Source: Rostratula benghalensis (taxonomy: Eukaryota; Chordata; Aves; Charadriiformes; Rostratulidae). From it: a DNA stretch of 64,000 bases. Position numbers and translations under genes: made by a program. Position 1 is the stretch's first letter, and each line of letters starts with the position of its first letter. Of this stretch, positions 1 through 12,453 are shown piece by piece. The notes under the pieces are model-generated. The model searched no databases and was not told the DNA's origin. It saw only the letters and a list, made by a program, of their open reading frames with translations. The DNA lies in assembly GCA_013399305.1 (NCBI GenBank), contig VXAI01000066.1, forward strand, positions 3,841,797-3,905,796, written 5' to 3'.

Positions 1-67
1 CCCATGAAGGCCCTGGGGGTTCACAGCCCATCTGCATCGATCCTTTCTTGTGTTTTGTTTTCTGCAG

Positions 68-173
68 GTGACGTGACAAATCTGACTCCTGAGCACTCCT
101 TCGATGGCACAAAAGTAGGCGTGGGGAACATCGTGTTAGCTTTGTACAGTGGCCTCTTTGCCTATGGAGGATG
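68..173 (+). CDS. SLC7A5: SLC7A5 coding exon: TM6
   Basis: The acceptor is a pyrimidine-rich run ending ttctgcag; the donor is gtaaga. The first two bases finish a Gly codon begun in the previous exon, which is outside the window. The exon encodes [17 protein letters not shown] and then TM6 ([17 protein letters not shown]), which contains the broken-helix substrate segment. The last Trp codon is split after TG. Confidence 0.97.
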
Positions 174-3100
174 GTAAGATGCAGTTCTCTATCTTTTTTT
201 CCCCAATGTAATCCATTCCTTTTGTTCCCAGATTGTGTTTGCAGGAAGAGTGTGGTCCAGAACTTTTCCATCTTTCTTGTAACCCAGGCAATGAGGCAGG
301 TGCTTTGGGTTTGCCTAGTAGTGTTAACAGTCTACTTTATACCCTGCTTCCAGTCAGGATGTAGAAGATACCCTGCTTCCAGTCAGGATGTAGAAGAACA
401 AAGAGGTGGAGGTGGTTACAGGGTTTAGAAGAGGCAGCAGATGATGGGTGATGATGCACCATGATGCCATGTGCAGGTCCTAGGTGGTGTTAAGAGGAGG
501 AAGAAGCAGGGGGAATTTGGCTAGCAGAAGAGAGCCATGCCAACAGATGACTTTGAGCACCAACCAGAATCTTCTGGAGGGCTTCGAGCACTTCCAAGCA
601 CAAGGAGACTGCTCAATTTGCTGTGAAAACAGGCCCATTTGGAGAGTGGCTCTGTTACTTGTGGGTCCAGCTCTTCACCTGCAATCACCCATCCTCTTGC
701 AGGGAGGCTGGCAGTGTGGTGTGCTGCATCCACCAGCACCATCCAGGGCTTGTAGACTGGGCATCAGCCATCATTACTGCAGGTGTCAGGTGCTCCAACC
801 CTCCTGAAATTCCCTTGCAGACCAGTAAGATGATTCCAGGGACAATCCAGAATTAACTATCCTTCTTTTTAAATTACAGGAATTACTTGAATTTTGTTAC
901 AGAAGAGATGATAAATCCTTACAGGTGGGTGTGTGTCCTGTGATGACTTCCCCAATAGGAGTGCCCCTTCCTCATGTGTGTAACAGGGGTTGCTAATCAG
1001 CCCAGAAGCCAAGGTCTTTTTCTGGGGAAATAGAAAACGAGATAAATTAATGGCATTGTTCCTCCCTGGAATAGGGGAAGGGGAATAATAATAATAATCT
1101 CTGTATAAGAAGGGCCGTTGCTTGCGCTGCCTTCCTGTACTGCTAATATTATCAGTGTTGTTGGGAAGCCCTGCTTCCTTGGCATGGCACCTCTCTGAAT
1201 TATGGGTGAGGAAGAAGCACTCCTGGCTTTATTACAGTCTTGGATAAACTTCCACAAGAGTATTTGTTCACACATATGTTTGTCATGTGCTCTTCCTGTT
1301 CTCTTGAGCAACAGCCGCTTTCTGCACTGCTCCTGCCTTTCGGGGTTGTGCTGGGGACCTGGTGAGATGAGGGTGGGCCACACCAAAGCAGGACATCGCT
1401 GAGGAATCATTTTTGCTTACAGGGAAGGTGCCTGTGAGGCACCATCAATACGAGTTTCAGGGTCACTTGTGCAAGAACCCATTCCTGGCTGACCCTGGCA
1501 GTGATTAGTGCCTGCTGGGAAGCATAAGATTTGATACGCCCTTTCCTTGACAAACAGAGTTATAAAAAGATTTTTGCAGTTTGCAATTATTTTCTTGTCC
1601 TCTGAATGCAGTCATGGTATTTGACTCTCTCCTCCTGGGGCGCTGAGCTCCACTAAACCAATTATACATGGCATCAAGCAGAGTTTAATTTTTCAGTTAC
1701 CATTCACAAATGAAGTTAGATTATGTGGAAAGGCAAATTTGTACCAACACAGCCTCGTCTTTACAGACCCACTCAGACTGTGTCTGAACTCATTTTCCTT
1801 GAGTTTCATCAGTCCAGCCAGCTGCACAGAGTTAGAGCTTAAAAATTGCCCTCTAAATCCCTCATCTTTTCCATCTCCCATGAGAAACCCACCAGCACAA
1901 ATGCTTCTCCTTTGCCTGAGAGAGAACACATGTGCTAATGCCACTGGCTAGCAAGAGACACGGAGGGTTATTTTTAATTAATTGCCTTTGCAGTGATCTT
2001 GAATTACTGCTTGCTCAGACAGCCGGAGTCTCTCCATGCAAAAGGTCCCTTCTGCCATAATCTTTCCCTCTACATCTGTCAGCCTTCAGGCTGTTCCCTT
2101 CTGGGCATCCTCTCCTCTCCTAGGGGAGCAGCCCAGAGCTGGGAAACTGGACGTGCTGAAGAGCCAAAGAAGAGCAGAATGGCTGGAGCCAGCTTTAAGC
2201 GAGCTCAGGAGGGCTGCAGCACGAGCCACCGATCCCTGGCATCAGCAGCTTCTCCTCCCCGAACTGCAGGGCTCCATTACAATTTATATTCTCTTCCTAG
2301 AAACCTGCCTCTGGCTATCATCATCTCACTACCTGTAGTCACTTTGGTTTATGTGCTGACAAACTTGGCTTACTTCACGACCCTGTCGACGGAGCAGATG
2401 CTGACGTCCGAAGCGGTGGCTGTGGTAAGATCAGTGCATTTCTGATGTGACTCATCTGTTTTCCAGGGCTGGTTCAATCAGACTTACAATCTCTGCATAC
2501 AATCCCCTAGTTTGTTCCGTGCTGATCATGGCTGCTCAGAACAAAAAAAAAAAAAAAATATAAAGCTGATGGTTGACAGGAGATAAAGAGCAACTGTGAC
2601 GGGAGCAGGGAGGAACAGTGTGATACGGAGTGGGATTAATCACAGACAATAGTAAGGGTGGGCAGACAGTTAATGCTGCTCTTAATTCGTAAATATGCAA
2701 GGTTGCTGCTGGCCTTGTGACTTATCATCAGTTACCAGAGCACGGTATTTATGGGAAAAGGTCATTCAGTCAATACTGAACTAGATTGTTCTCTCTCTGT
2801 ATCTTCCTTGTTTTAATTAAGAGAGAAAAATAATACTTCTATTAATTAAAATGCCACTGCAGTCAGAAATCCTGATGGTTTCTGAAGTGAGCGGAGTGGT
2901 ATGACCTTGCTTGCTGAGCGTGACCAGGATTGTTGGGTGCTGAAGGGAGGAATCTCCCAGTTCAGGATAAGCTGGTCTGGGCTGTTCAGGTGGCTGTGCT
3001 CTGTCCTTTGGGATGGTCCCCAGCCCCTATTCCAGCTTGCAATACAAACCTCCCAGCTCCGGGTCTCTGCGTCTCCAAGGGGCTGTGTCCCAGGTCCTCA

Positions 3101-6100
3101 CTCAGCGGTTGGCAATAGCTGCCCACCTGAATCTCCTCCCAGTTTCTGTTTGGTCTTGAACTTTTGGGCAGCTTTTCTCATAATGTTCTGCCCTGGCTCT
3201 AATTGAAGCGCTTTCTGCTGTTATAGTTTGGTTTGGCTTTGGTTTTTGGGTTTTTTTGTGGTTTTTTTTTTTTTCAGTTTCACAATAAGATTTTTTCAGC
3301 ATGAAGGAGCAGGACATGGCAATACGGAAAACACCGTAACACCTTCAGCACTAAACCATGTCCTTTGCACAGATGTCTGCAACTATTAAATCTTTGTAGG
3401 CAGGTGTGAGTCCTTTTGGGCATTTTGGATGAGAACTGTCTGTCTTGTTGCCCCCCCATTTAGGATTTTGGGAACTATCACCTTGGTGTCATGTCCTGGA
3501 TCATACCAGTCTTTGTTGGCTTGTCGTGCTTTGGATCCGTTAACGGATCTCTCTTCACTTCTTCCCGGTAGGTTTCTTGCTCAATTTTGTGGGTTTTGTT
3601 TACAAGCCATGCTTAATGCATCCTCGTTTGGAGTTGTCCTCCAAAGAGTGGCTGTGGGTAGACACAAAGTCTGAAGGGTCTGGAGACCATGTGGGAAAAG
3701 ACAAAAATAAAAATTTATTAAAGACTTTAAAACCATATCCAGCTTAAAGGAAGCCCTTTCAGTGGTCTTAGTCTTCTCTTCCTCGGGCAAAGTCCTGTTG
3801 AAGTTATTAGAACTTAAACAAATGCAGGCCTGGAGTTCAGTGATGTTGCCTGAGAAAGTGGCTTTAATGAAAAGCAGAAACTTGGGAAATTTCAGGGTTG
3901 AGAATCCCTCCAGAAAGGAGAGAAAAGATAGGCAGGACAGGGACTATGGAGGTTCCAGTTCTGATGTGCATCTTCTTAGGGTTGTCTTAGGAAAGTCGCT
4001 TAGTTGCGTACTCTCCTGGGAAGGGAGCTGTAAATAACTATATAAATATATTTTCTTGCATTCTTTGTCCATCTCCAGCCTTCCTTCTAAGACAGGGACT
4101 TTCAATGATGTATGTGCAGAGCACCCCATGCTGAACCAGTGCCGAGTAAAAGGGCACAGCTGGTGTTGTGCGAGGCACCGCTAAGGTGGAAAACCTGCAT
4201 GGAGCCTGGGCGTTTCAGTCTTGCTGTCTTGGCCCTGTCTAGGCTGGGCTTGGGTTGTCCCTGCTTGACTGTTGCTGAAGAGAAACCCCAGCCCGGGGCT
4301 GAAGGTGGTAACTGCTCTGTCTCCCCACCTCAGGCTGTTCTTTGTGGGTTCCCGAGAAGGACACTTGCCTTCAATCCTGTCTATGATTCACCCCAGGCTT
4401 CTCACTCCCGTGCCGTCCCTCATCTTCACGGTAAGCACCTGGGTCTGTGGTGATGTCCTGGTATTGAGAAGTGGGCTGGAGGTAGGAACCCATCAGAGTG
4501 GTTAGAGGGGGGCCACTTGGGCACCACCTCCAGGCACATCCATTCCTGCATGCACCTACAGGAGAGGTAAGACCCTTCTCATTTTATCCTCTTATTCCAC
4601 TTCTCTTTTGAGATTGCTCCAGGCACCAATTGAAAATAGGTTAAATAAGTGAAAAATAATCAATGAGATTCTTGTCCTGGCAGATAGTTCTTCAAAAATA
4701 CATATCTTAAGTGTTGTAACATACATGGGTTTGCCTACTGCCTTTGCTAATGGCTTTTTTTTTTTTTTTTTTTTTTCTGGATGCAGTGTGTCATGACCCT
4801 ACTCTATGCCTTCTCCAACAACATTTTCTCAGTCATCAACTTCTTCAGCTTTTTCAACTGGCTGTGCGTGGCTCTGGCCATCATCGGCATGATGTGGCTG
4901 CGTTACAAGAAGCCAGAGCTGGAAAGGCCCATCAAGGTGAGAAGATGGACCCATCATCCCTTGGTGGGTCCTCCCCGAGTCCCTTCTCAGCACCAGGGGA
5001 GGTTCAGCAAGTACAGCTGCTCGTCCTGTACAGAAGAGGGACTGGGACTGGCAGTGTGCAGGGGAAGTGTTGTGTTATGGGTGAGGTGGGTGTCCCTGCT
5101 ACACCAAAATCTGCCAAATGCTGCTCAGTGCAGGAGGACAAAGAGCTGCCGTGGCCCTGGGGACATCAGAGCGAAGGAGACTTTGGGTGTCAGAGATGCG
5201 GGGTGTTCTGGTGGGGGAGCTCTGGGTGACTAACATATTCCCCAGGACAAATCACAGCCTGTGGCTCTCAGTGAAACACTCTGTACCATCATGGAATTCA
5301 CTTGAAATAGGTTTGAGGTTTGCTTTATGTTTGAGGGGGGTTTTTTTTGTTTTTTTTTGTTTTTTTTTTTTTTTTTAATAACGCAGACAAACCCATGCCT
5401 GCAGAGAGGAGAACTTTGTTCTCTTTGTCCTTGGCCAGCTTGGCAGTACCGTGTCCCATCTGGGAGGAGGCCAAGATCGTGTCAGCCACAAACATGTCTG
5501 CCTTCCTTAAAGGCCTGTTTCTCACTCGCCCCCCTGCACGCCCAGGTCTCTGCCAGCCAACAGCCAGCCAGAGAGAAATCAAACTCCCAGACCTGCACCA
5601 GTGCCCTCCCAAAGTAACTCTTTGTGGGGCGTTACCTTTGGGTTTGGTTTTTCCTTCGAAAAGCTGGGCCTCTCTCAGCGGCTGCCCTGCTCAGAGCGGT
5701 GTAGCCGAGTCCCCTGGGGGATTGCAGGGAAGATGCTGCGGCTCGTGCTGCGGTTGCTGCTGAATTTGGTGCGGTTGCTGCTGAATTTGGTGCTCTTGCT
5801 ACGGGTGCTTTTTGTAAGGAGTCATTCAGGTGGAGAATTGGGGTAAAAAAATGGGCGCTGAGAAAGGTTTACGCCATCTTGGCCAGCCACTTCTTACTTT
5901 GCTTGGCTGGTATTAAACGTGTGTGTTAGGCGTCGCCTACTTCCAGTTTCTCCTGGATTGCTGAAGAGCACTGCCAGAGTCAATGCCTTCTCCATGAAGG
6001 TCACAGTCCCCTTGTTCAGAGCACTGGGACCACTGTCTACATAGGGTCCATGGTGGAATATGGACTCCTTCCCTCCCCGGGCTGAATGGCTAGATAAAAT

Positions 6101-8187
6101 TCAGTGGAAAGCATTCCCTGATACAACTTCTAACCTGTCCTTTGGGCCCTTGTTTAGGTGAACATCTGCCTGCCCATTTTCTTCATCCTGGCCTGCTTGT
6201 TCCTCATTGCTGTTTCCTTCTGGATGACACCGAAGGAATGCGCCATTGGCTTCGCAATCATCTTCAGCGGGATCCCTGTTTACTTCTTCGGGGTCTGGTG
6301 GCAAAACAAGCCCAAGTGGGTTCTCCAGGGCATCTGTAAGTATAACCAGCCCTAAAAATAGCAGCTTCATGGTGAACGTGCTACAGCTGGTAGCACAGGC
6401 TCTCCTTCCTCTAGTGGAAGCTTCTAATGCCTTGGCTCTAATCAATTCAACAAGTTTTGACCTGATGATTACCATATCTACCAAGCACCCAAAACACACG
6501 CTGACTTACAATAATGCAAAGTTTGGGCCAAACACCATTTCTGCTTTTTTATCTTGGCAACAACAGGTGGTTGTTACACAGTGGAGCACGTGGCTGCCTG
6601 TCTCCTGCCTCCTGTAAAAGCACAGGGTCAAGGCTTTTGTCAGCAGAGACTCACTTTCTAGTGGTGTAGGAAGGGAAAAGAAGTAACGGCGTAACTGCCT
6701 GGGCACAGTTGGCTTCAATTGGGCTGCTGAAAAATTCAGAATTAGTCCAAATCCATCTCTTAGGATTCTGATCATTTCTGATGCAGTCCTTGGCCTCAAA
6801 ATGCGGCAGCAGAGCAGAGGGAGGGGAAAATCCCCTGGACGTTTTCTCTCACAAGGTTTATTCCGAAGGTATCCTAAGGTACGAGGTTTTCCAGCAGCTG
6901 ACATGACCCTGCGGTGTGTTCTGAAGGGATGGTGAGGCTGTGCTTGGCACATGTGACCTCTGCCTGAACAACTGAATCCAGAAAGTCAATCTGTGTTGTC
7001 CAAGTAGCTGAACTCCAGCATCTGCCTCCCAGCTCTCATACAACAGGCTGACCTAGAAAAGCAGACGAGTAGAAATGCCCAGCCTTAGCTGGATGCTTTT
7101 TATGAAGAAGAAAAAGGCTTTCAACAGTGCTCAGCACTTGTTATTCTTTCCCCCCCCTCTCTCACACTTTTTTATTCTGAATATTAGGCTCAGTTCCTGG
7201 AAAAGCCATTTTTGCAGTGCCTGGGTGGCAAATTACCATATTAATTGTTTTCCACCACCAAAGGCTTGTAAGGCGAATATAGAAAATATTCTGGGAACAC
7301 AGGCTGAAAATTCTGTAAATGTCCGGTTAGAAATGTATGAACTTTAAACACATGTGTATATTCAGATATTGCAGATGATTTGATCACCTCCAGCTGATCT
7401 GAGTTTGACTTTGTGTGTAGTTAGTGTTAGCTTTCCCTGGCCAGACTATCTTGTGATCTCCAAACACGCAGTGAAGCAGCAGGAAGCACAGGTGTGTTTG
7501 GATACCAGCCACCAAAACCAACGGGTGGAAAAATGAAGGGACTTCACTTCAGTGCCTTTCCTGTGCCAGCTTGAATCTGAAAAACTTCCTTCCCTCTTCA
7601 GCTGGGCCGTGCAGGGCAGTGCACTCTGCCTTGAGTTCAGTCTGCTGGGGTTGGGTTTGTCCCGGGTACTCGAGCCTTTAGAGAAGCTGCATCTGCCTAC
7701 GGCCCAGGTTTTCAGAACTGGAAATAAAGAGCATTGGGCTGATCTTTTCTATGCCCATTCCTGCTGTTGGGCCTGACTCGGTTTTGGCTGTTTGCAGTCC
7801 TGGCATCCAAACGTGGTTCCCGTATCACTGTGCAATTAGAAACTGGCGTCACGAAGTACCGGAGCCTCCCTGGGGACAGTGCAGCATCCCCTGCTGCCGG
7901 GGCAAAGCTGCCAGTGTTCTGTGTTTCAGTCCTGGGTGGGAGCAGAGGGGAGCCCACGGCTCATTTCCTTTCAAGTCTTAAAATTGCCTTTGGATTCATC
8001 TTGCTCAGATCTACGGTGAGGTGGGAAATGGGTCAGCCCTTCTGGGGAAGAGCATCACGAACTGCGACGGAGATTCGTGTTGGGCTCTCTGTGTGCGATC
8101 TCTGACCTGTACTTTGCTTTCTTCCCCGTAGTCTCCGCAACAGTTCTGTGCCAGAAACTGATGGAAGTGGTTCCTCAAGAATCATAA
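68..8187 (+). CDS. SLC7A5: SLC7A5 (LAT1), 3' part of gene, eight coding exons
   Basis: Light chain of the sodium-independent exchanger of large neutral amino acids (Leu, Phe, Trp, thyroid hormones, L-DOPA). It works at the plasma membrane as a disulfide-linked heterodimer with SLC3A2 (4F2hc). Coding exons are 68-173, 880-924, 2301-2424, 3464-3567, 4334-4430, 4787-4936, 6158-6335 and 8132-8187; all introns are GT-AG and phases join without a break. They encode 285 residues from GDVTNL to VVPQES and a TAA stop, so about 222 N-terminal residues of a roughly 507-residue protein lie outside the window, including the cysteine that bonds SLC3A2. TM6 to TM12 are present, with the unwound TM6 segment [13 protein letters not shown] that forms part of the substrate site in LAT proteins. 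LAT1 is preferred over LAT2 (SLC7A8) because of TLSTEQML, the C-terminal [13 protein letters not shown], and KLHDC4 downstream. Confidence 0.97.
340..397 (+). repeat. 29-bp tandem duplication, two exact copies
   Basis: The 29-base unit starting taccctgcttcc and ending gtagaaga occurs at 340-368 and again, identical, at 369-397, inside an SLC7A5 intron. Exact identity suggests a recent duplication or slippage event. Confidence 0.95.
880..924 (+). CDS. SLC7A5: SLC7A5 45-base micro-exon
   Basis: Acceptor aattacag, donor gtgggt. The first base completes the Trp codon and the last two start an Arg codon. It encodes [14 protein letters not shown], the residues just after the unwound TM6 region. 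The exon is exactly 45 bases, so skipping it would delete 15 residues without changing frame. Confidence 0.96.
2301..2424 (+). CDS. SLC7A5: SLC7A5 coding exon: TM7
   Basis: Acceptor ttcctag, donor gtaaga. It encodes [19 protein letters not shown] and onward through [15 protein letters not shown], covering TM7 and the following loop. It ends in phase 0. Confidence 0.97.
3464..3567 (+). CDS. SLC7A5: SLC7A5 coding exon: TM8
   Basis: The acceptor is a C-rich run ending atttag, the donor gtaggt. It encodes [19 protein letters not shown] then [15 protein letters not shown], covering TM8. The final CG begins an Arg codon finished in the next exon. Confidence 0.97.
4334..4430 (+). CDS. SLC7A5: SLC7A5 coding exon: loop to TM9 start
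   Basis: Acceptor cacctcag, donor gtaagc. It encodes [19 protein letters not shown] then [14 protein letters not shown], the cytosolic loop and the start of TM9. It ends in phase 0. Confidence 0.97.
4787..4936 (+). CDS. SLC7A5: SLC7A5 coding exon: TM9-TM10
   Basis: The acceptor is gatgcag behind a run of about 22 T; the donor is gtgaga. Exactly 50 codons: [20 protein letters not shown], then [20 protein letters not shown], then [10 protein letters not shown]. It covers the rest of TM9 and TM10 plus a basic cytosolic loop. The frame stays open into the intron for about 99 more codons, which looks like chance. Confidence 0.97.
5750..5799 (+). repeat. 21-bp tandem repeat in SLC7A5 intron
   Basis: A 21-base unit (gcggttgctgctgaatttgg plus t) occurs at 5750-5770 and 5771-5791. 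A degenerate partial copy follows to about 5799. It lies in the intron before the TM11-TM12 exon and is not part of the mRNA. Confidence 0.9.
6158..6335 (+). CDS. SLC7A5: SLC7A5 coding exon: TM11-TM12
   Basis: Acceptor tgtttag, donor gtaagt. It encodes 59 residues from [20 protein letters not shown] to KPKWVLQGI, covering TM11 and TM12. The last T starts a Phe codon completed in the final exon. Confidence 0.97.
8132..8187 (+). CDS. SLC7A5: SLC7A5 last coding exon, C-terminal tail
   Basis: The acceptor is ttccccgtag. It encodes [18 protein letters not shown] and stops at TAA 8185-8187. VLCQKLM.VVPQE is the characteristic cytosolic tail of LAT1. Confidence 0.97.
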
Positions 8188-11100
8188 GCAGGAAAAGCAG
8201 AGACGTTCAGCTCGAGGAAACGCACAATATTCTTTTAAGACGACACAAGGAGAAAACGCTTCTGATCCCTCCTAAACGAAACCCAGGCACTGGAGCGCCC
8301 CGGCGGAGCTGCTTCGTGTCTGACACCGTGCCCCCTGCTCTGCCTTGCCTCCTCCTGCTCCTCCACCACCACCCTTCAGCCTGGCAGATGAGCAACCCTG
8401 CGAAGAGAAGTTCTTGGTACGAACGTGGGCCAGGAGGAGGAATTCCTGCTGGCAGTTCCAAAGGGGTCCTGCCTGCCCGGCAGCAGCGAGTCCACTCAGC
8501 CTCTGTGTGTGTGTGATACTGAGGGCTGTACTTCAGCTCTTGTAGGATTACTTGGTTGGGGTCTGGGATCCCCCAGACGATGGGGGATCTGCTCGTGAAC
8601 CCAGTTTGAGTGTTGCCAGCCCCACAAACATGCCTGTGTGCAGGGCTGGGACTGTTGCAGAGCTGCAGGGTGGTCCTGAGCCTGGCCCACCCGTCTCACC
8701 TGGTCAAGGGAGGGTGGTTGGGAAGCAAAGGTTGGCTGATGTTGGCTCACACATTCACACACACTCACAAACTCGTACCAAAATACATGCCTGCTGGACA
8801 TGTTGGACTCAGTCCACAGGCAGTGACTTAGGTGAGACAAGGCAGAGCAGAATTAGTGTCAGAGAAATGGTGTGGGGAGGCCTTGTCTGACTTTCACTGC
8901 ATTCCTGACAAGAGCACTTGGGGTCCCCTGCCACTGCCTGGCTTTTAACTCTCAGATCCAATCCATCTCCCTGCTATTGAGCCAGTCCTCCGGGATGCTC
9001 TTCACCAGAATGCCCATCCCACGGCCCTGTGAATTAGCACTGGGGCAGGTGCAGGCCTGAGGGTGGAGTTCCTCCTGAGAAACCCAGGGAATTGCAATTA
9101 GCAGAAGGCCAAGTCCTTGGCTTGCTCACTCCATGTGTTTCTGTAGACAGGCTATCCAGCATGGCAGTAGCAATATCATGCTCTCCACATGGCTCTCTCC
9201 ATTGCCCTTGGTGTGATTCATTGTTTGCAAAGAGAAAATGAGGGGGGGGGGAGATTCCCTTGGCTCGTTCCCTGGGGTCAGTCACTGCCTGTCACCATGC
9301 CCTTCGTTACGCTGTGTCCTCCAGAACGCACAGTGGAGATGGGACCAACGGGGCCTGGGGGTGTAGAAAGGGGCAGATGTCCCCAGATGGCTGGAGCCTG
9401 GCTTTAATCTCGATCTGCTGTAGATGGTCTGTTTTTCTCTAAGAAGCAGAGACTGGGGGCTTCTTCCTCCTTCATCCAAAAACTGCAGCATCAGGCTTGG
9501 CCTGGTCACCCAGCCAACATGCCCCACCACCATCTTCCCGTTCAAGGAGTGGTCTTTGAGCGTGAACCACCATCCACATGTGAAAGCTTGTTTTGCTGCT
9601 GTGGGTGGTGCAGTCCCATCCCCTGAGCCCACCCAAAATTCCTGTAGTTGCTGAGTAATCAAAGCTGTCCTCTAAGGAACACATTGCTTCATTTGGTCAA
9701 AAGTATCACTTTTTCAGCACAACTGCAGTTCTTGAACAATTTGCTCATAATGCCTCTGTACTTGAGGTGATAGTCAGTTAGAAATCAAAAGCATCTTTTT
9801 TTCCCCAGAAGTGAGCTGTTACAGATCTTCTTTTGTGCTTGTGCTTTGTGCAAATGGGTTGTTGAACTACTTTTTCTCCTCAATATTTTTGTGAAGTAAG
9901 CTGTTTGGAAGCCTGGATCCTCCCAAGATCTAATGCTTTCTACTGGATTCTCCTCTTAGCATAGAGTTACTTTGGATGAAGAGGCATTAAGGACACCAAT
10001 GGTACTAGCTCATGCTTTTGTCTTTCTAAGAAGTTCTTTAGCAAAAAAACCAAAAAAACAACAAAAAAATTTTGTCTGTTATAGCACGTGGCAGCTTGTG
10101 TTCAAGTGTGTGTGACAGTGAAGGTGGCTATGTCAACGAGTGTCTACGTGCAGCTTTTTGCTATTGCTTCACCAACCACACGTCTCTGCTTTGAGGCAGT
10201 GCAGGAGGAAGAGGTGAGACAATCATCACACTGAAAAACCTTTGCTGTGGGGTTGATTCTTCCGTGGCAGCGCAGGGTAGAGACACCCAGGCCAGCTCAG
10301 GTGCTGCTTTACACTGGTTGGTGTTGAGCTCTCCTGGAGCAATGTTCCCCTGTGGAGATCTGCAGCTGGTTTGGGTCTATCTGCAGTGCAGAAGAACCCA
10401 AAGTTGTGGCCAGGGCCTGGCTGTTCAGGGACCTCTGTGCAATGAGTTGGAGCATCTCGGATGCAGTGCCTGTGGAGACACATTTGCATAAATAAGGTCA
10501 TGAACCGTGAAACCCGAACTCAGTTTTTGGAAGCTGAAGGCTGAGCTGTTTTGGCAGGGCAGTGCTGGGAAATCACTGCTTCTGCTGGACCTGTATCATC
10601 AGGGCAGAACCTCAGTCTGTCACCTTCCACTTGGCCTGCAGCTTTTTGGCTGTAATGGTCTCAGGGCCGGTTTCCTGCAGGGCCTGGGTTCAATGCAGGG
10701 GCTCTCAGTGCTAGTAAGTACCAGCAGAATGACTTGTGATGCAAAGGAAAGGGATTTTAACTCTCAGCCACCTCAATCCAAGGTAAATTAGCACTCAAGT
10801 CCGAGCTACAGAGAGCTCAGAAATAGGTCCAAATCTCCCAAAGGCATAGGGTTTGCTTGGTTTGGACACTTCTTTAAAATGACTTTCATTAGTGATGAAG
10901 AAGATCACTACACAATATTCTCTCGGTGAACCTTTCACACTGGTTTTAAAGAAGAGATGTCACACTGAGAAAATTTATTTTTTTTTAATTAACTGATATT
11001 AGTTAAATCCTGAACTTGCTTGCTCTTGATGAATTTTCATGATTCTTCACTTGCTGCTAAAGATCTTTCTCTTGTACTAACCTGCTGGCTCTGGCATTGA

Positions 11101-12453
11101 TGCCATATGTTTGGTGGTGATCTCGCCAGCATCTCCATGGCAATGTGGCTACAGGAAGAAACTGAACCAGGTACCAGCACAGAATGACAAAAATGTTGAA
11201 TTTGGTCAGCCACAGCTCACATCTCAAAGTTTACCTTTCAAAAACCTGATTTCTTTTATCCCTGATTCATTGAGCCCAATAGTTCCCCTCCCTTCCTCAG
11301 GGAATTTTTCGTCAAGTGTGGAATGAGATGTCACAGGGAGCGTGGAGAGCAACAGAGACTGCACAGAAAATTCCTCATCGTTCCCAGCACTGGATGTGGG
11401 ATTTTTCTGCTGTTTCTCTGTTATTTTGTGCTCTTTCGAGCCTGTGATCAGTCACGCCTGTTGTGCACCACCAAGGGAGATAAACCCTGCCCACAGAGGA
11501 CACGTACAGCCGCAGTGACTGTGCGAGGCACCGTGTGAATCTATTTCATGTGACAGTATTCAGCAAATACAGCCAGAGCAGTTGTGTCAGTGGAATCATA
11601 GAATCTTTTAGGTTGGAAAAGACCTTGAAGACCATCGAGTCCAACTGTGGAGCCGTGGCTGCATAGTTCTGCAAGTAATGGCTGTGCCCTAGTAGTCCCT
11701 CGGTCCTTCTACTAAACCTCCTCCTTTCGGTTATTGCTCTTCTTAGTTTGTTTTTACATATTCAGGCTCCCGGGCAGTCTGTTGTTAGGGGTGTTCATGG
11801 AATAGCATCCCGCAGGGATTGCTAAACAGTAGGGCAGGGGCCTGCAGGAGCCAGCAGCAGGCACTTCCTTTGCTCCTTGGGTTCCTCTTTCTAAATGAGA
11901 AACCTTCCCAAATGAGAGGGGAACCAGCAAAGTTCTCCCAGCCAAAAATAGGGGGTATTTAACTCATCCTAAATGGGTTATTCTTTCTTTTTTTATTTTT
12001 TTTTTTTAATATTATTTACTTCCTGCAGTATTTGCAGTGTTTTCCATCTCAGATACGGTGTTCTGGTCAACACACTTTTGTTTTTAATGGCACCCCCTGT
12101 GAATACTAAGTTCAAAGGGACTCTGTTACTGTTGAGCAAACTTTAAAGACCCTTCAACTGGATTGAAATTCCTAAGAATCATCTTTGTTTTCTGAGCCCT
12201 CTCCTTGTGGGTGGCTCAGGCAGGGGGATAAATTGATTTTCTCCCATGGGCTCCTCCACTGTGGGTCTGCCCTGAGTGTGGAGCCCTCGAGGGGCCGTGG
12301 GGTTGTGGCAGAGCCCTTCCCCAACCACAGAGAGATGTTTGCAGTGGCAGAGTCCTGCTCCGGCTGTGGACAATCACAGGGAAGGCTTCCCCTCAGTCTG
12401 GGAAGGTGCCCGTGCCTTCAGCTGAGGCTATAGTGTTCTCGAGCTTCAATAAA
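8188..12453 (+). other. SLC7A5: Probable 3' UTR of SLC7A5, end not fixed
   Basis: Non-coding sequence after the SLC7A5 stop. Mammalian SLC7A5 mRNAs have a 3' UTR of a few kilobases, so much of this should be UTR. The first exact AATAAA downstream of the stop that I could find is 12448-12453, inside an A-rich run (12448-12470); an earlier end using a variant signal, or a later end near 14.1 kb, remains possible. A CR1 fragment sits at 11592-11700. Open frames here resemble no protein I know. Confidence 0.4.
11592..11700 (-). mobile_element. CR1 LINE 3'-end fragment
   Basis: The plus strand reads aatcatagaatc, then ttggaaaagaccttgaagac, then catcgagtccaact. This is the complement of the CR1 3' terminus, so the element is on the minus strand. 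It is short and 5'-truncated; the inner border is approximate. It lies in the probable 3' UTR or flank of SLC7A5. Confidence 0.8.

Noticed and set aside
4937..5233. Open continuation of the SLC7A5 TM9-TM10 exon into the intron
   Set aside because: A good donor (gtgaga) and the next exon give the conserved protein; the extension has no similarity to LAT1.
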